A DNA stretch of 45,547 nt from NCBI GenBank assembly GCA_017859995.1, contig JAFJUR010000011.1, positions 1-45,547 of the forward strand, written 5' to 3'. Each line of letters starts with the position of its first letter. Position 1 is the stretch's first letter. The notes beneath the pieces are model-generated. The model was not told where the DNA came from. It was given only the letters and a program-made list of their open reading frames with translations, and did not search any database. The translations under genes were made by a program, and so were the position numbers. This document shows positions 9,219-16,054 of the stretch, one piece after another. This DNA comes from Holophagaceae bacterium (GTDB lineage Bacteria > Acidobacteriota > Holophagae > Holophagales > Holophagaceae).

Positions 9219-10529
9219 TCAATTCGGCAGGTGAGGCCGGGTGAGATTGCGGTGCCCGCCAGCTACCACCAGCAGGTTGTCCTCGATGCGGATGCCTCCG
9301 CAGGGGGTGAGTTCGTCAATGAGTGTCCAGTTGAACTTCGCCCGGTGCTCTCCCTCGCGGAAGGGGCGGAGCAGCATGGGGATGAAGTAGAGGCCCGGCT
9401 CCACGGTGAAGACCTGTCCCGCCTCGATGGCGCGGGTGGTGCGGAGGGTCGGATGCTGGGCGGGCGGAGGCGCGGGGGTGCCGTCCGGAGCGCCTTGGCG
9501 GCCCGCCACATCGTGGACCTGGATGCCCAGGTGGTGGCCGAGGCCGTGGGGGAAGAAGGGCCGGCTGAGGCCCTTCTCGACGGCCTCCTCGGGGGCGGCA
9601 TTCAGGATGCCCGTCTCCTTCAGCAGGCCAGCGATGAGCAGATGGCCCTGGTGGTGGAGGTCGCCGTAGGGCAGGCCGGGCTTCACCACGTCGCAGAGCG
9701 CCAGTTCGATCTTCTCCATGCCCGCGATGAGGGCCGTGAAGCGGCCGTCGCAGTGGGGCGCGGCCATGGTGCGGGTGATGTCGGCCGCGTAGCCGCGGAC
9801 CTGGGCCCCGGCGTCGATGAGCAGGACGGCGCCGTTCTTCAGCTTCCGCTTGCCTTCGTAGTGGAGGATCGCGCCCTTCTCGTTGAGGGCCACGATGCTG
9901 CCGTAGGGCATCTCATGATCGACGATGCCGGCGGCCTGCACATAGGCATGGTGGATCTCCAGCTCGCTGCAGCCCGCCATGAAAGCGGCCCGGGCGGCAT
10001 GGTGGCCCCGGGCGGCGATGACCGTGGCCTCCTCGATGCACTGCACTTCGTAGGCCGACTTGGTGGTGCGGTGCCAGTCCAGGCGGGCGGTGAGCCCCTC
10101 GGGATTCAGCGCCAGGCCGGCGGCCTGGGCGCGGTCCGTCTCGTTGCCGATGTAGGCCGCGCGGCTCGGCGTGCCCAGCAGCTTCCAGACCTCCTCCACG
10201 TTGCCCGCCTCCTCGATGTCGAAGGCGGCGGCCCAGAAAGGCTGGCCCAGGGGCGCTTGTTCGTACCAGAAGTCCTCGGGGGCGAAACGGATGAGCCGGG
10301 GACGCTTGCCTGGGCGGATCACCAGCACATGGTGGGGGCCGGCCATGGGGCACCAGTGGGCGAAGTGGGGCGTCGGATGGAAGGGCGCGTCCTGGTCGTC
10401 GGCGAAGTGGGTGTAGACCTTCCCGCTGGAGATCACCAGGGCGTCGAAGCCCGTCTGCTCGAGGGCTTCCTCCGTGGTGCGCTGGCGGTCGGCGATGTGG
10501 GCTTGAAAAGCGGCGGCGAGATCGGTCAT
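9219..10529 (-). CDS. pepQ: Xaa-Pro dipeptidase (M24 metallopeptidase)
   Basis: A 436-residue cytoplasmic enzyme of the PepQ type that splits X-Pro dipeptides. The C-terminal pita-bread fold shows the five metal ligands in context: Asp in LLIDAGAQ, Asp in ADITRTM, His in HGLGHHLGIQVHD, Glu in TVEPGLYFIP and Glu in GGIRIEDNLLV. The stretch FNWTLIDEL before the last ligand is typical of PepQ rather than methionine aminopeptidase. The ATG at 10529 gives MTDLAAAFQ. mqnA ends 52 bases upstream on the same strand. With the POT carrier and DPP IV it would complete a route for proline-containing peptides, an inference. Confidence 0.93.
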   Translation of the reverse strand: MTDLAAAFQAHIADRQRTTEEALEQTGFDALVISSGKVYTHFADDQDAPFHPTPHFAHWCPMAGPHHVLVIRPGKRPRLIRFAPEDFWYEQAPLGQPFWAAAFDIEEAGNVEEVWKLLGTPSRAAYIGNETDRAQAAGLALNPEGLTARLDWHRTTKSAYEVQCIEEATVIAARGHHAARAAFMAGCSELEIHHAYVQAAGIVDHEMPYGSIVALNEKGAILHYEGKRKLKNGAVLLIDAGAQVRGYAADITRTMAAPHCDGRFTALIAGMEKIELALCDVVKPGLPYGDLHHQGHLLIAGLLKETGILNAAPEEAVEKGLSRPFFPHGLGHHLGIQVHDVAGRQGAPDGTPAPPPAQHPTLRTTRAIEAGQVFTVEPGLYFIPMLLRPFREGEHRAKFNWTLIDELTPCGGIRIEDNLLVVAGGHRNLTRPHLPN

Positions 10530-10581
10530 GGGGTCATCCAGGTGAACGTTCAGGGTGTCAGAGGGCCGATGGATCGGGAAG

Positions 10582-11391
10582 TCAAAGGAAGCGCAGCGGC
10601 TTCTCCTCGGGCGCGAACCCGTGGCGGACGGCCTTCTCAAAGAAGAGGGCCAGGCTCTCCCGCTCCGCCTCGCCCAGGGTGTAGCTGATGTTCTCGGTGA
10701 GGTACTCGTGCAGCTCGATCTTGGTCCAGCCGATGGTGCGCCGGGCCTCCTCGATGATGGCGGGCAGCTGGGACTGGCCGATCTCCAGGCTCTTGTGGAA
10801 GAAGGAGGCCACGCCGCCGGGCACCGGCAGTTCCGGGGCGTCCTTCCGCACCAGCCACAGGGCGAAGACGAAGGGCAGGCCGGTCCAGGCGTGCCACTCC
10901 TCAGCGAGGTCAAGCACGAAGAGTCCCTGCCGCGGCGCCCGCATGGCGGCGTCCCCGATCATCAGGGCTGCGTCGTTCGCCGCCAGCATGGCCGGCAGGT
11001 CGGGCCCCATGTCCGTGACCGCGGGGCTCACGCCGTAGCGTTCCCGCAGCAGCAGCTGCGCCAGCACCACGCTGGTGCGGCTGGAGGTGTCCAGAGCCAG
11101 GCTGCGGATCTGCTCCGGCGGCACCTTCGAGAGGATCACCACGCTCCGCACCCGCTTCGGCGAGGCGATGCAGAGCCCCGGCACGATGCGCAGGTGGGGG
11201 ATCCGCAGGTATTCGATGGAGCTGACGATGCCGGCATCGACCTCGCCATCCCGCAGGCGGTCGGCGCAGGCCGAGGGATAGTGGAACTTGAGGTGGAAGT
11301 GCTCCCAGCCCAGGCCGTGCTTGAAACCGTGGTTCAAGGGGGCGGCGTTCAGGTAGTCGATGATGGACAGGCGGAAGGGGGCGGCGGCCAT
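10582..11391 (-). CDS. mqnA: Chorismate dehydratase MqnA (futalosine menaquinone pathway)
   Basis: A 269-residue protein matching MqnA, which dehydrates chorismate to 3-enolpyruvyl-benzoate, the first step of the futalosine route to menaquinone. Family features are the N-terminal IDYLNAAPLNHGF, the segment DGEVDAGIVSSIEYL and the later DTSSRTSVVLAQLLL, all part of a periplasmic-binding-protein-like fold used here as an enzyme. There is no signal peptide, so it is cytosolic. Other mqn genes are not in the window. The gene is divergent from the first repair gene, and its -10 hexamer lies only 6 nt before the ATG, suggesting a leaderless message. Confidence 0.92.
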   Translation of the reverse strand: MAAAPFRLSIIDYLNAAPLNHGFKHGLGWEHFHLKFHYPSACADRLRDGEVDAGIVSSIEYLRIPHLRIVPGLCIASPKRVRSVVILSKVPPEQIRSLALDTSSRTSVVLAQLLLRERYGVSPAVTDMGPDLPAMLAANDAALMIGDAAMRAPRQGLFVLDLAEEWHAWTGLPFVFALWLVRKDAPELPVPGGVASFFHKSLEIGQSQLPAIIEEARRTIGWTKIELHEYLTENISYTLGEAERESLALFFEKAVRHGFAPEEKPLRFL

Positions 11392-11397
11392 GCCTTG

Positions 11398-11403
11398 AGT
11401 CTA
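11398..11403 (-). promoter_or_regulatory. -10 element of mqnA, leaderless-type
   Basis: TAGACT on the minus strand, preceded by CCGG and followed by exactly six bases and then the ATG of mqnA. A standard sigma-70 geometry puts the start of transcription on the A of the ATG. No good -35 was found. The same CCGGTAGACT occurs at the same distance from the carbonic anhydrase gene. Confidence 0.5.
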
Positions 11404-11427
11404 CCGGCCATTCCGGGCTCCGAACCC

Positions 11428-11456
11428 TTGGACAGGCCCCGTCAGCCTGCCATGAT
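11428..11456 (+). promoter_or_regulatory. Promoter of the alkyltransferase-like gene, leaderless-type
   Basis: TTGGAC (11428-11433), a 17-bp spacer and CATGAT (11451-11456) form a plausible sigma-70 promoter. The -10 ends six bases before the ATG at 11463, so transcription should begin at or next to the start codon. No ribosome site is visible. It is back-to-back with the mqnA promoter. Confidence 0.5.
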
Positions 11457-11462
11457 GCCTGC

Positions 11463-11927
11463 ATGGTCCTGTGGCACTACGAGCTGAACACCCCGATGGG
11501 GCCCATGCGGGCCGCCTTCGACGTGCGCGGCCGCCTGAAGGAGCTGGTCCTCGAAGGTCATGATCCCCGCAAGACCAGCCCCCTGCCGCCCAGGGAACAG
11601 CGGGAAGCCAAGCGCTTCCTGGATCGCCAGCTGGATGCCTTCCTGGCGGGCACCCTCCGCACCTTCACCGTGCCCCTCGATCCCGTGGGCACCGCCACGG
11701 ACCTGCGCATCTGGGACACGGTGCGGACCATCCCCTACGGCCAGTCCCGCCAGCCCGGCGACCTGGCCGCCTGGCTGGGGCTGGAGGAGGACGTGGTCAT
11801 CATGGCCTGCTCGCGGAACCCCATCGCCCTGCTGATTCCGGCCCATCGGGTGGTCCTGCCCGGAGAGGGGCCCCTCCCGAAGGCGTTGCGCGACCTCGAA
11901 TCCGGTCTTGGATGGCGGAAGCCCTGA
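11463..11927 (+). CDS. Alkyltransferase-like (MGMT-fold) protein lacking the acceptor cysteine
   Basis: A 154-residue MGMT-family protein. It keeps the small N-terminal domain (WHYELNTPMGPMRAAFDVRG), the helix-turn-helix segment with TIPYGQSRQPGDLAAWLG, and the active-site strand RNPIALLIPAHRVV. The acceptor cysteine of PCHRV is replaced by Ala127 (codon GCC), and the C-terminal GY.GGL loop is missing. That is the pattern of alkyltransferase-like proteins, which bind O6-alkylguanine without repairing it and pass lesions to excision repair; PAHR-type members are known. The next gene is a cysteine-bearing MGMT 36 bases on, so an operon or repair island is likely. It could also be a decayed duplicate. 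Confidence 0.82.
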   Translation: MVLWHYELNTPMGPMRAAFDVRGRLKELVLEGHDPRKTSPLPPREQREAKRFLDRQLDAFLAGTLRTFTVPLDPVGTATDLRIWDTVRTIPYGQSRQPGDLAAWLGLEEDVVIMACSRNPIALLIPAHRVVLPGEGPLPKALRDLESGLGWRKP

Positions 11928-11962
11928 TCCCAAAAAACCGTGATTCTGACATGCTTAGGGTC

Positions 11963-12475
11963 ATGCCGGCCGCCTTCCACCCCATCAGCACGCCCCTGGG
12001 AGACCTCGGCGCGGCCTTCGGCGGCGACGGCAAGCTGGTGCAGCTCGTCCGATTCCACGGGAAACCTCCCGACCCGCCAACCGGGCCCGCACCGAAGAGC
12101 CTGCCCTACCTCAAGCGCCAGCTGGAGGCCTACTTCTCGGGCAACCTGAGGGATTTCAACATCCCCATGGTCGCCGAGGGCACGGAGTTCCAGCAGCGCG
12201 TCTGGAAGGAACTCCAGAAGATCCCCTACGGCCAGGCCATCTCCTACCTGGAGCTGGCCCGGCGCCTGGGCGACGAGAAATGCATCCGCGCCGCGGCCCG
12301 GGCCAACGGGGCCAATCCCATCGTCATCCTCATCCCCTGCCACCGGGTCATCGGCTCCGACGGCTCCCTGGTGGGCTACGGCGGCGGGCTGGACATGAAG
12401 GAGTTCCTGCTCCGGCTGGAAGGGGTGCTCCCCAAGGCCCCGCCCCAGCCGAGGCTGCCCTTGGAATGGGACTGA
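11963..12475 (+). CDS. ogt: Methylated-DNA--protein-cysteine methyltransferase
   Basis: A 170-residue MGMT that transfers alkyl groups from O6-alkylguanine to its own cysteine. It has an N-terminal domain, the KIPYGQAISYLELARRLG helix-turn-helix, RAAARANGANP with the arginine finger, and acceptor Cys126 in IPCHRVI followed by GYGGGLDMKEFLL. The ATG at 11963 gives the family-like MPAAFHPISTPLG; an in-frame ATG at 11912 would overlap the preceding gene by 16 bases. A CATGCT hexamer ends seven bases before the chosen start, so it too may be leaderless. It has a C-terminal proline-rich tail (APPQPRLP). It sits between the cysteine-less paralogue and the Ada-AlkA gene. Confidence 0.88.
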   Translation: MPAAFHPISTPLGDLGAAFGGDGKLVQLVRFHGKPPDPPTGPAPKSLPYLKRQLEAYFSGNLRDFNIPMVAEGTEFQQRVWKELQKIPYGQAISYLELARRLGDEKCIRAAARANGANPIVILIPCHRVIGSDGSLVGYGGGLDMKEFLLRLEGVLPKAPPQPRLPLEWD

Positions 12476-12518
12476 ATTCCGGCGGCGACCAGCGGAGGAC
12501 TTCCCCGGGCGCGACCCG

Positions 12519-12524
12519 TAGCAT
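12519..12524 (+). promoter_or_regulatory. -10 element of the Ada-AlkA gene, leaderless-type
   Basis: TAGCAT preceded by acccg and followed by six bases and the ATG at 12531. The geometry again predicts a transcript starting at the start codon, although the intervening GGAGCC could serve as a very close ribosome site. No convincing -35 or Ada-box-like repeat was recognised. Confidence 0.42.
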
Positions 12525-12530
12525 GGAGCC

Positions 12531-13943
12531 ATGCGCTGGTCGGACGAGCACCTCTACGAACGGATCCTGGCGAAGGACGCGTCCTTCGACGGCCGGGTGC
12601 TCACGGGCGTCCTCACCACCGGGATCTACTGCCTGCCCTCCTGCCCGGCGCGCAAGCCGCTGGCGGCCAACGTGCGCTTCTTCCCCGACGAGCCGGCCGC
12701 GCGGGCGGCGGGGCTGAGGCCCTGCAAGCGCTGCCGGCCCGATGCGTTCTACCGGGGCGAGGACCCGGACCTGGCACGACTGGAATCGGCCATGGCCCAG
12801 GCCGCCGGGCACCCGTCAGAGGTGCCCGACGTGAATGCCCTGGCGAAGGCGGCGGGGGTGGGGCTCACCAAGTTGAAGGACCTGTTCCGGGCGCATGCCC
12901 ACGCCGAACCGGCGGCTTTCCTTCAGCGTGCGCGCGTCCAGTGGGCCTGCGCCCGGCTGGCGGCGGGCGATGCCGACCTGGCGGATGTGGCTTTCGCCTG
13001 TGGCTATGGCAGTGCGTCGGGCTTTCACGAGGCCTTCCGTCGGCAGACGGGCCTCACGCCAGGCGCCTACCGCAGCCTGTTGGATGCCACCTCCTTCCGG
13101 TTGCCGCTGCCTGCGGGGCTGCGGATCCCGGACGTGCTCGCCTTCCATGGCCGCGATCCCGAGAGCGTTTCGGAACGTGTGGTGGGGCGGCGCCTGCGCA
13201 AGGCCTTCCTATGCGACGGCCGGCCCGCCGTCCTCATGCTCTCCTTCGGCGAAGACGTGCGCGTCGAGCTGACCGGCGCTGCGGGTCCTGGCGCCATGGC
13301 CAGGGCCCACGGCGCCGCCCTGCGGCTGCTGGGCTGGCAGGGGGACCCGGAACCCTTCGAGGCCGCCCATCCCGGACTCGCCCGGGGCCGGGAAGGCCTG
13401 CGGGTGCTGCTGACGCTGGATCCCTTCGAGGCCCTGGTCTGGGCCATCCTGGGCCAGCAGGTGAACCTGGCCTTCGCCTACGGGCTGCGCCGGGACCTGA
13501 TCCGGCTCGCGGGCGTGCCGGTGGGCGACGGCCTCATCGCCCACCCCGATGCGCCGCGCATCGCCTCGCTGCGGATCGAGGACCTGCAGGCCCTCCGCTT
13601 CTCGCGGCGCAAGGCCGAATACCTGGTGCATGCGGCCGGGGAGGTGGCTTCGGGACGGCTGGATCTGGAGGGACTGATCACCGCCACGGGAGCCGCCCGG
13701 GCGCTGCTCTCCTTGCGGGGCTGCGGGCCCTGGACCGCCCAGTACGTGCTCATGCGGGGGCTCGGCTTTCGCGACGGGGTGCCCGTGGGGGACGCCGGCC
13801 TGACGCTGGCCCTGCAGCGGTGGTTCGCCCTGGACGCCCGCCCTGACGCCGCCGCGACGCTGCGGCTCATGGCGGCCTTCGCGCCCCATCGCAGCCTCGC
13901 CACCTTCCACTTCTGGGCCAGCCTGAAGGGCACCCCGGCGTGA
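12531..13943 (+). CDS. Ada-AlkA fusion: methylphosphotriester sensor/AraC activator with 3-methyladenine DNA glycosylase
   Basis: A 470-residue fusion. Residues 1-75 form the Ada zinc domain with Cys34, Cys38, Cys65 and Cys68; one of these accepts methyl groups from DNA phosphotriesters and switches Ada on. Residues about 80-175 are an AraC helix-turn-helix pair (LADVAFACGYGSASGFHEAFRR). Residues about 190-290 match the AlkA N-terminal domain, and 300-465 the HhH-GPD glycosylase with hairpin LRGCGPWTAQYV and catalytic Asp421 (PVGDAGL). Thus it senses methylation damage, probably activates the island, and excises alkylated bases. The MGMT part of classical Ada is absent but is encoded by the next gene, which overlaps by GTGA. 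Confidence 0.93.
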   Translation: MRWSDEHLYERILAKDASFDGRVLTGVLTTGIYCLPSCPARKPLAANVRFFPDEPAARAAGLRPCKRCRPDAFYRGEDPDLARLESAMAQAAGHPSEVPDVNALAKAAGVGLTKLKDLFRAHAHAEPAAFLQRARVQWACARLAAGDADLADVAFACGYGSASGFHEAFRRQTGLTPGAYRSLLDATSFRLPLPAGLRIPDVLAFHGRDPESVSERVVGRRLRKAFLCDGRPAVLMLSFGEDVRVELTGAAGPGAMARAHGAALRLLGWQGDPEPFEAAHPGLARGREGLRVLLTLDPFEALVWAILGQQVNLAFAYGLRRDLIRLAGVPVGDGLIAHPDAPRIASLRIEDLQALRFSRRKAEYLVHAAGEVASGRLDLEGLITATGAARALLSLRGCGPWTAQYVLMRGLGFRDGVPVGDAGLTLALQRWFALDARPDAAATLRLMAAFAPHRSLATFHFWASLKGTPA

Positions 13944-14443
13944 GCGGCCTTCACCGGGTCGACACGGGCCTGGGATCGCTCCAGGTGGCTTTCGACGGCC
14001 AGGGCGCACTCCTCTACCTGGGTTTCGCCGGGCACGAGTTCCGGGAGGGGTTGCTGCGGAGGATCGCCCGCCTTCAGCCCACCGAGGCCCCGCGGGCGGA
14101 GGCCGTGGATCGGCTCGTGGCGCAGCTGGAAGGCTATGCGACCGGCCGGCGAAGGACCTTCGATGTGCCCCTGCGGCTGCACGGCAGCCCCTTCGAACAG
14201 CAGGTCTGGGCGGCGCTGCGGCGCATCCCCTTCGGCGAGACGCGCAGCTACGGGCAGCTGGCCGCCAACCTGGGCGACCCGAACCTCAGCCGCGCCGTAG
14301 GCCGCGCCAACGGCGCCAATCCCATTTCCATCCTCGTGCCCTGCCACCGGGTGATCGGCGCCCAGGGCGCCCTTACCGGCTATGCGGGCGGGCTCGACAT
14401 GAAGGCCCGGCTGCTGCGGCTCGAGGGCGCCCTCAGGCCTTGA
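13940..14443 (+). CDS. ogt: Methylated-DNA--protein-cysteine methyltransferase
   Basis: A 167-residue MGMT with the full set of features: RIPFGETRSYGQLAANLG helix-turn-helix, RAVGRANGANP, acceptor Cys135 in VPCHRVI, and GYAGGLDMKARLL. It starts at a GTG inside the end of the Ada-AlkA gene (GTGA overlap), so the two are coupled; together they rebuild the domain content of E. coli Ada plus AlkA from two chains. It is closer to typical MGMT than the gene at 11963. Its 3' end overlaps the convergent speD by 11 bases. Confidence 0.92.
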   Translation: MSGLHRVDTGLGSLQVAFDGQGALLYLGFAGHEFREGLLRRIARLQPTEAPRAEAVDRLVAQLEGYATGRRRTFDVPLRLHGSPFEQQVWAALRRIPFGETRSYGQLAANLGDPNLSRAVGRANGANPISILVPCHRVIGAQGALTGYAGGLDMKARLLRLEGALRP

Positions 14444-14792
14444 CGGGCCGCAGGGGGCCCCGCTCCAGGGCCATGCGCGTCTCGCCGGTGGCGGCGAAGG
14501 CGGCCTTCAGCACGGCCAGGCCGCGGTCCATGTCCACCTCGCCGCAGCTGAAGAAGTCCACGGCCGCGAAGCCGTGCTCGGGCCAGGTGTGGATGGCCAG
14601 GTGGCTCTCCGCGATGATCACGGCCCCGCTCACGCCGTAGGGGCTGAAGTGGTGGAAGCTGTGGGTGACGATGGTGGCGCCGGAGGCTTCCGCCGCCCGC
14701 AGCATGGCGGAGGTGACGCGCTCAAGGTCGGAGAGGGCCGCCGGGTCGCAGCCGGTGAATTCGGCCAGCAGGTGATGTCCGAGGGCGGTCAC
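14433..14792 (-). CDS. speD: S-adenosylmethionine decarboxylase proenzyme SpeD
   Basis: A 119-residue class 1B AdoMet decarboxylase, which supplies aminopropyl groups for spermidine. The proenzyme cuts itself between Glu62 and Ser63 (AESHLAIHTWPEH) to make the pyruvoyl cofactor; His68 and Cys83 are the other conserved catalytic residues, at the same numbers as in the Thermotoga enzyme. The GTG at 14792 has GAGG six bases upstream and overlaps the stop of the RNA methyltransferase gene (GTGA), so it is the second gene of that operon. No spermidine synthase is present in the window. Confidence 0.93.
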   Translation of the reverse strand: MTALGHHLLAEFTGCDPAALSDLERVTSAMLRAAEASGATIVTHSFHHFSPYGVSGAVIIAESHLAIHTWPEHGFAAVDFFSCGEVDMDRGLAVLKAAFAATGETRMALERGPLRPVKA

Positions 14793-16054
14793 GGGCGCCT
14801 CGAGAGCAGGGCCAGGCATTCCACGTGGCTGGTGAGGGGGAAGAGGTCGAGCACGGCGAGCTGGTCGAGGGACCAGGCGCCCGCGAGGCGCTTCAGGTCC
14901 CGGCAGAAGGCCGCGCCGTCGCAGCCCACCAGCACGAGTTGCCCCGCACCCGCCGTGGCCAGGCGCTCGCAGAGGGCCGGCTCCAGTCCGGCCCGGGGCG
15001 GGTCCAGCAGGATGACGTCCCCGGTGGCGCCGAGGCCTTCGGGCACCCAGGCGGCCACGTCCGCCACCAGGCATTCCGAGGGGAGGTCGGCGGCTTCCAG
15101 GTTGCGCCGGGCCCAGGCTACGGCCGCCTCGCCGGATTCCACCAGCACGCGGTGGCTGAAGCGGGCGCCGAGCAGGGCGGAGAACAGGCCCACGCCACCG
15201 TAGAGGTCGTACAGGGTGGCGCCCTTCAGGTCCCAGGTGCGCAGCAGGCCGCCGAAGGCCTCCGCGGCCCAGGGGGGGCTCACCTGGAAGAAGGCGCCGG
15301 GCTCATGCCGCAGGGTGGCCCCGCCGAGCCGGTGCACGATGGGCTCGGTGCTGCGGTGCCAGCCGTCGGGCTCGAGCAGCCAGGTCCGGCCCCGTTCGTC
15401 GGTGGCCCAGACGTGGTTGGCGGGCGTGCCCGTGGAGAGCTCCCACCGGCCGGGCCGGGTGGGCAGGGCAAGGCCGGCCAGGGCCTCCTGGAGCCGGGGG
15501 ATCGCGTCGGAGAGGGGATCCGCGGCGGCGGGGCAGGCCCGGATGGGCACCAGGGCGTGGCTGTGGCGCTGGTGGTAGCCCAGGGCCGAGCCGTCCCAGT
15601 GCAGCTGGATGCGATGGCGGCGCGCCGAATCGGGCGCCGGGTGCCAGGTCCAGGGCACCGCCTCGCCCAGTTGGCGACGCAACAGGTCGGCGGCCATCTG
15701 GCGCTTGAGGTCAGGGGCGTGGCGCCCGGCTTCCCACAGCTCGCAGCCGCCGCAGCTTTCCGCCACGGGGCAGCCCGCCTCGGCCCGCCTCGAGTCGCGG
15801 GTGACCCAGCGGGTGACCCGGCCCTCGCCATGGCGGGCCTTCCAGATCACCTGGGCCTCCACCACCTCGCCGGGGAAGAGCGCGAGGGGCGCCTCCAGCA
15901 GGAGCAGCCGGCCGTCCTCGGAGCGGCCCACGCCCTTGCCGCCCCAGGCCAGGCGTTCGATGGGGCCCCGCCAGCTTTCCTTCGGGGCGGGGGAATTCCG
16001 ATATGCTGGCGAAACCCTCGCCGATTTGGAGCCTGATTCCGCCTTGCGATTCAC
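14789..16054 (-). CDS. 23S rRNA/tRNA (uracil-5-)-methyltransferase, TrmA/RlmD family
   Basis: A 421-residue SAM-dependent RNA m5U methyltransferase. An N-terminal TRAM-like domain begins IERLAWGGKGVGR. CPVAESCGGC supplies iron-sulfur ligands. The Rossmann domain has LYDLYGGVGLFSALL and ILLDPPRAGLE. The catalytic cysteine lies in LVGCDGAAFCRD, which departs from the usual SCNPATLARD, and the C-terminal glutamate is in TSHVECLALLSR. It could act on 23S rRNA U1939/U747-type sites or another uridine; this cannot be decided here. The GTG at 16054 is the last plausible start and adds about 30 residues ahead of TRAM. It is divergent from the HD-GYP gene. Confidence 0.87.
   Translation of the reverse strand: MNRKAESGSKSARVSPAYRNSPAPKESWRGPIERLAWGGKGVGRSEDGRLLLLEAPLALFPGEVVEAQVIWKARHGEGRVTRWVTRDSRRAEAGCPVAESCGGCELWEAGRHAPDLKRQMAADLLRRQLGEAVPWTWHPAPDSARRHRIQLHWDGSALGYHQRHSHALVPIRACPAAADPLSDAIPRLQEALAGLALPTRPGRWELSTGTPANHVWATDERGRTWLLEPDGWHRSTEPIVHRLGGATLRHEPGAFFQVSPPWAAEAFGGLLRTWDLKGATLYDLYGGVGLFSALLGARFSHRVLVESGEAAVAWARRNLEAADLPSECLVADVAAWVPEGLGATGDVILLDPPRAGLEPALCERLATAGAGQLVLVGCDGAAFCRDLKRLAGAWSLDQLAVLDLFPLTSHVECLALLSRRP
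16002..16007 (+). promoter_or_regulatory. Possible -10 element of the HD-GYP gene
   Basis: TATGCT preceded by ccga, about 37 bases before the preferred start codon of the GAF/HD-GYP gene. It lies inside the 5' end of the divergent methyltransferase gene. No clear -35 was found, so support is limited to the hexamer and its resemblance to other -10 sites in the window. Confidence 0.3.

Noticed and set aside
12476-12530. Ada box upstream of the Ada-AlkA gene
   Set aside because: I looked for an AAAGCGCA-like element or direct repeat here and before 11463 and found none convincing.
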